Shown piece by piece: positions 62,117 through 64,000 of a stretch of DNA of 64,000 nt (position 1 is the first letter of the stretch; each line of letters opens with the position of its first letter). Source of the DNA: Streptomyces barringtoniae. GTDB taxonomy: Bacteria; Actinomycetota; Actinomycetes; Streptomycetales; Streptomycetaceae. The notes beneath the pieces were generated by a model. The model worked only from the letters and a program-made list of their open reading frames with translations, made no database searches and was not told the DNA's origin. Made by a program: the position numbers and the translations under genes. The stretch is from NCBI RefSeq assembly GCF_020819595.1, contig NZ_JAJHNP010000013.1, positions 175,893-239,892 of the forward strand, given 5' to 3'.

Positions 62117-63754
62117 TCATGGCGCGGTGTCCTCGGCGAGGACCCGCGCCATCGTGCGTTCGGCGAGCGCGGTGATGGTGACGAAGGGGTTCACGCCGAT
62201 GTTGCCGGGCACGAGCGAGCCGTCGGTGACGTACAGCCGGTCGTACCCCTTCACCCGGCCGTAGTCGTCCGTCGCCTTGCCCAGCACACAGCCGCCCAGC
62301 GGGTGGTAGGTGAAGTCGTCGGCGAAGACCTTGCTGGTGGCGCCGAACAGGTCGTAGCGGTAGATGGTCGCGTTGGCCAGGTTGATCCGGTCGAACAGCT
62401 TCTTGGCCATGCGCACGGAGACCGCGCTCTGGGCGGCGGTCCAGCCGAGTTTCACCGCACCGGAGGCGGAGTCGTAGGTGAAGGAGGCCCGTTCGGGGTT
62501 CTTGGTGATCGCCAGGTAGAGGCTGACCCAGTGCTCGAACCCCATGGGCAGCGGGGCGATCTCGGCGAAGACGGGGTTGTCGGCGTTGGCCCAGTCGTCG
62601 ATGCCCATGACGGGCATGGTGGCCTGGTCGGCGCCCACGGTGTCCCAGACGTGGTTGGCGCGGCCGAGCATGGTGTTGCCGTTGGTGCCCCAGCCCGCAC
62701 CCACGGCGGGGTTCAGGTCCGGCAGGGTGCCGGTGTCGCGGGCGCGGACGAGGAGTTCGGTGGTGCCGAGGCTGCCGCCGCCGAGGAAGAGATACGTGCA
62801 GCCGTAGCTCTTGGTCTCGACGACCGTGCCGGTGGCGTCGATCCGGTCGGCGGTCAGGACGTACGACCCGTCGGCCGCCCGGCTGACGGACCTCACCTTC
62901 TCCAGGGTGTGGATGGTGACGTTGCCGGTGCCGAGGGCGGCGGCCAGGTAGGTCTTGTCGAGGCTGCGCTTGCCGTGGTTGTTGCCGTAGATGACCTCGC
63001 CGGCGAGCGCGGACTTCGTGGCCGCGCCGGCGGCCTCCTGCTGCATGTAGCCGAAGTCGTAGACGTTCGGCACGAAGGTGGTCTTCAGGCCCGCGTTGCC
63101 CGCGGCCTTCCGGGAGGTGCGGGCGAACCGGTACCAGTCGGTGGACTCGAACCAGGCCGGGTCGATCGTGTTGACGCCGAGCACGGTGCGGGCGCGGGGG
63201 TAGTAGGTGCCGTACATCTCGTCGGCGTCCACGGTCGGGAACTGCTCGGCGAAGTACGACTTCAGGGGCGTGACCGCCATCCCGCCGTTGACGAGGGAGC
63301 CGCCGCCGACGCCCCGGCCGACGTAGACGGACATGGCGTCGTAGTGCACGCGGTCGAGCACTCCGGGATAGGCGCCGATGTTCTTGTTGACCACGTCCAG
63401 CCAGAGGAAGGTGGCGAGCGGGGCCTCGGTGCGGGTGCGGAACCACATGGAGCGCTGGTCGGGGGCGGCGGTGGAGCAGAAGATCTTGCCGTCGCTGCCC
63501 GCGGTGTTCCACAGGCGGCCCATTTCCAGGACGAGGGTACGGATGCCGGCCTGGCCGAGGCGGAGGGCGGCGACCGCACCGCCGTAGCCGGAGCCGATGA
63601 CTATCGCCGGGGCGTTTTCGACTGCGTCGGGCTCGGCCGCCCGGGCCGACTGGAGTCCTATGCGGGTGAAGCCGAGGGCGGCCGCGGTCTGCAGTGCGGC
63701 CATACCGAGTATGTGACGTCGCGTCAGCTGACGTCTCATCAGGTTTGCTGTCAT
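62117..63754 (-). CDS. choA: Cholesterol oxidase (GMC family), Tat-exported
   Basis: This flavoenzyme oxidises the 3-hydroxyl of cholesterol and isomerises the double bond, releasing H2O2 outside the cell. It has 545 residues. The N-terminus has a twin-arginine signal (TRRHILGMAALQTAAALGF) ending ARAAE near residue 41. The FAD motif is AIVIGSGYGGAVAALRLGQAG; GRGVGGGSLVNGG is GMC-typical. Catalytic residues correspond to Glu in FAEIAPLPMG, His in YHPLGGC and Asn in GVNPFVTIT. It closely resembles the Streptomyces ChoA sequences. It is convergent with fadD and next to a transposase remnant, so it may be acquired. Confidence 0.92.
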   Translation of the reverse strand: MTANLMRRQLTRRHILGMAALQTAAALGFTRIGLQSARAAEPDAVENAPAIVIGSGYGGAVAALRLGQAGIRTLVLEMGRLWNTAGSDGKIFCSTAAPDQRSMWFRTRTEAPLATFLWLDVVNKNIGAYPGVLDRVHYDAMSVYVGRGVGGGSLVNGGMAVTPLKSYFAEQFPTVDADEMYGTYYPRARTVLGVNTIDPAWFESTDWYRFARTSRKAAGNAGLKTTFVPNVYDFGYMQQEAAGAATKSALAGEVIYGNNHGKRSLDKTYLAAALGTGNVTIHTLEKVRSVSRAADGSYVLTADRIDATGTVVETKSYGCTYLFLGGGSLGTTELLVRARDTGTLPDLNPAVGAGWGTNGNTMLGRANHVWDTVGADQATMPVMGIDDWANADNPVFAEIAPLPMGFEHWVSLYLAITKNPERASFTYDSASGAVKLGWTAAQSAVSVRMAKKLFDRINLANATIYRYDLFGATSKVFADDFTYHPLGGCVLGKATDDYGRVKGYDRLYVTDGSLVPGNIGVNPFVTITALAERTMARVLAEDTAP

Positions 63755-63842
63755 GGGCGCAGCATGGGCGGATTATGGGGTTCCGCCAAGGGGCTCCGCC
63801 AAAGGGCTCCGCCGGTACGGGGCCCCATCCGGGGTGCCGGGT

Positions 63843-63910
63843 GCCCTTCATCGGCGGGTGCGGGTTCGCCTTCGGCTGGTCGCGCAGTTCGCCGCGCCCC
63901 TTCAGGGGGT
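63843..63910. repeat. Dispersed Streptomyces hairpin-type repeat
   Basis: On the minus strand this reads aaggggcgcggcgaactgcgcgaccagcc with cgcacccgcc further on. It shares these blocks with the terminator at 52733-52807. It lies between the cholesterol oxidase gene and the transposase end. Upstream, a ccgccaaggggct triplicate (63783-63812) is also seen. Confidence 0.5.
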
Positions 63911-63915
63911 TCGCC

Positions 63916-64000
63916 CTAGTGACCTGAGTCAGAGATTCGTCGGCAGTAGGCGGCTACTTTGTCGAGAATCTCGTCGGCGGTCTTGGTCCAGGCGAAGGGC
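63916..64000 (-). mobile_element. 3' end of an IS630-type transposase (cut by window edge)
   Basis: Only the last 27 residues are visible: PFAWTKTADEILDKVAAYCRRISDSGH followed by TAG. The [F/V]xW[T/V]KTxDEIL C-terminus is typical of the DDE transposases of IS630-like elements in Streptomyces. Terminal repeats are not visible, so the element border and intactness cannot be judged. Confidence 0.7.

Overview
The window is high-GC, GTG-rich actinomycete chromosome and is almost certainly Streptomyces. The evidence is a complete division and cell-wall (dcw) cluster whose FtsZ ends in the DVPDFLK tail, a gene order like the S. coelicolor SCO2079-SCO2131 neighbourhood (recalled, not checked), LuxR/DUF5931-type two-component genes, a trp leader with three Trp codons, and GC-rich dispersed palindromes. 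No tRNA, rRNA, prophage or CRISPR was seen.

Region 1 (1-16365, minus strand) is the dcw cluster. In transcription order it is rsmH, ftsL, a 73-residue chimeric mini-ORF, ftsI, murE, murF, mraY, murD, ftsW, murG, ftsQ, ftsZ, pgeF, ylmE and sepF (cut by the window edge). Many joints are GTGA or ATGA overlaps. The cluster makes lipid II and the divisome. Its oddities are a duplicated ftsL/ftsI junction and a palindromic insertion inside pgeF.

Region 2 (16366-31189) begins with a beta-carbonic anhydrase and an overlapping MoxR / DUF58 / transglutaminase operon. It continues with a DUF3040 protein, a methyltransferase, a HEPN protein, an ABC ATPase / YhgE-Pip / TetR operon behind a palindromic operator, a carotenoid-desaturase-like FAD enzyme, and a membrane protein with a Tyr/Gln/Gly-rich tail.

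Region 3 (31246-42135) holds metF, thiE and a TPP-riboswitch-led thiOSG operon. It also has an Rv2175c-like DNA-binding protein, a PASTA Ser/Thr kinase preceded by three 144-bp tandem repeats, endonuclease IV and a sulfite-oxidase-like molybdoenzyme.

Region 4 (42136-50497) covers iron storage and release (bfr and bfd, convergent, with an iron box), DAHP synthase, the trp attenuator with a TrpE-TrpG fusion, a phosphofructokinase with PPi-type active-site residues, the MacRS-type two-component system and an acyltransferase. DAHP synthase and anthranilate synthase lie back to back at the entry and the Trp branch of the aromatic pathway.

Region 5 (50498-64000) has an esterase / membrane protein / TetR group, a serine hydrolase behind a 19-bp inverted repeat, an EEP-family enzyme and glucokinase. 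After these come an ArsA-like ATPase, a repeat-rich gene-free stretch, a lipid-binding SRPBCC protein, a metallophosphoesterase and a long-chain acyl-CoA ligase. A Tat-exported cholesterol oxidase and the 3' end of an IS630-type transposase close the window.
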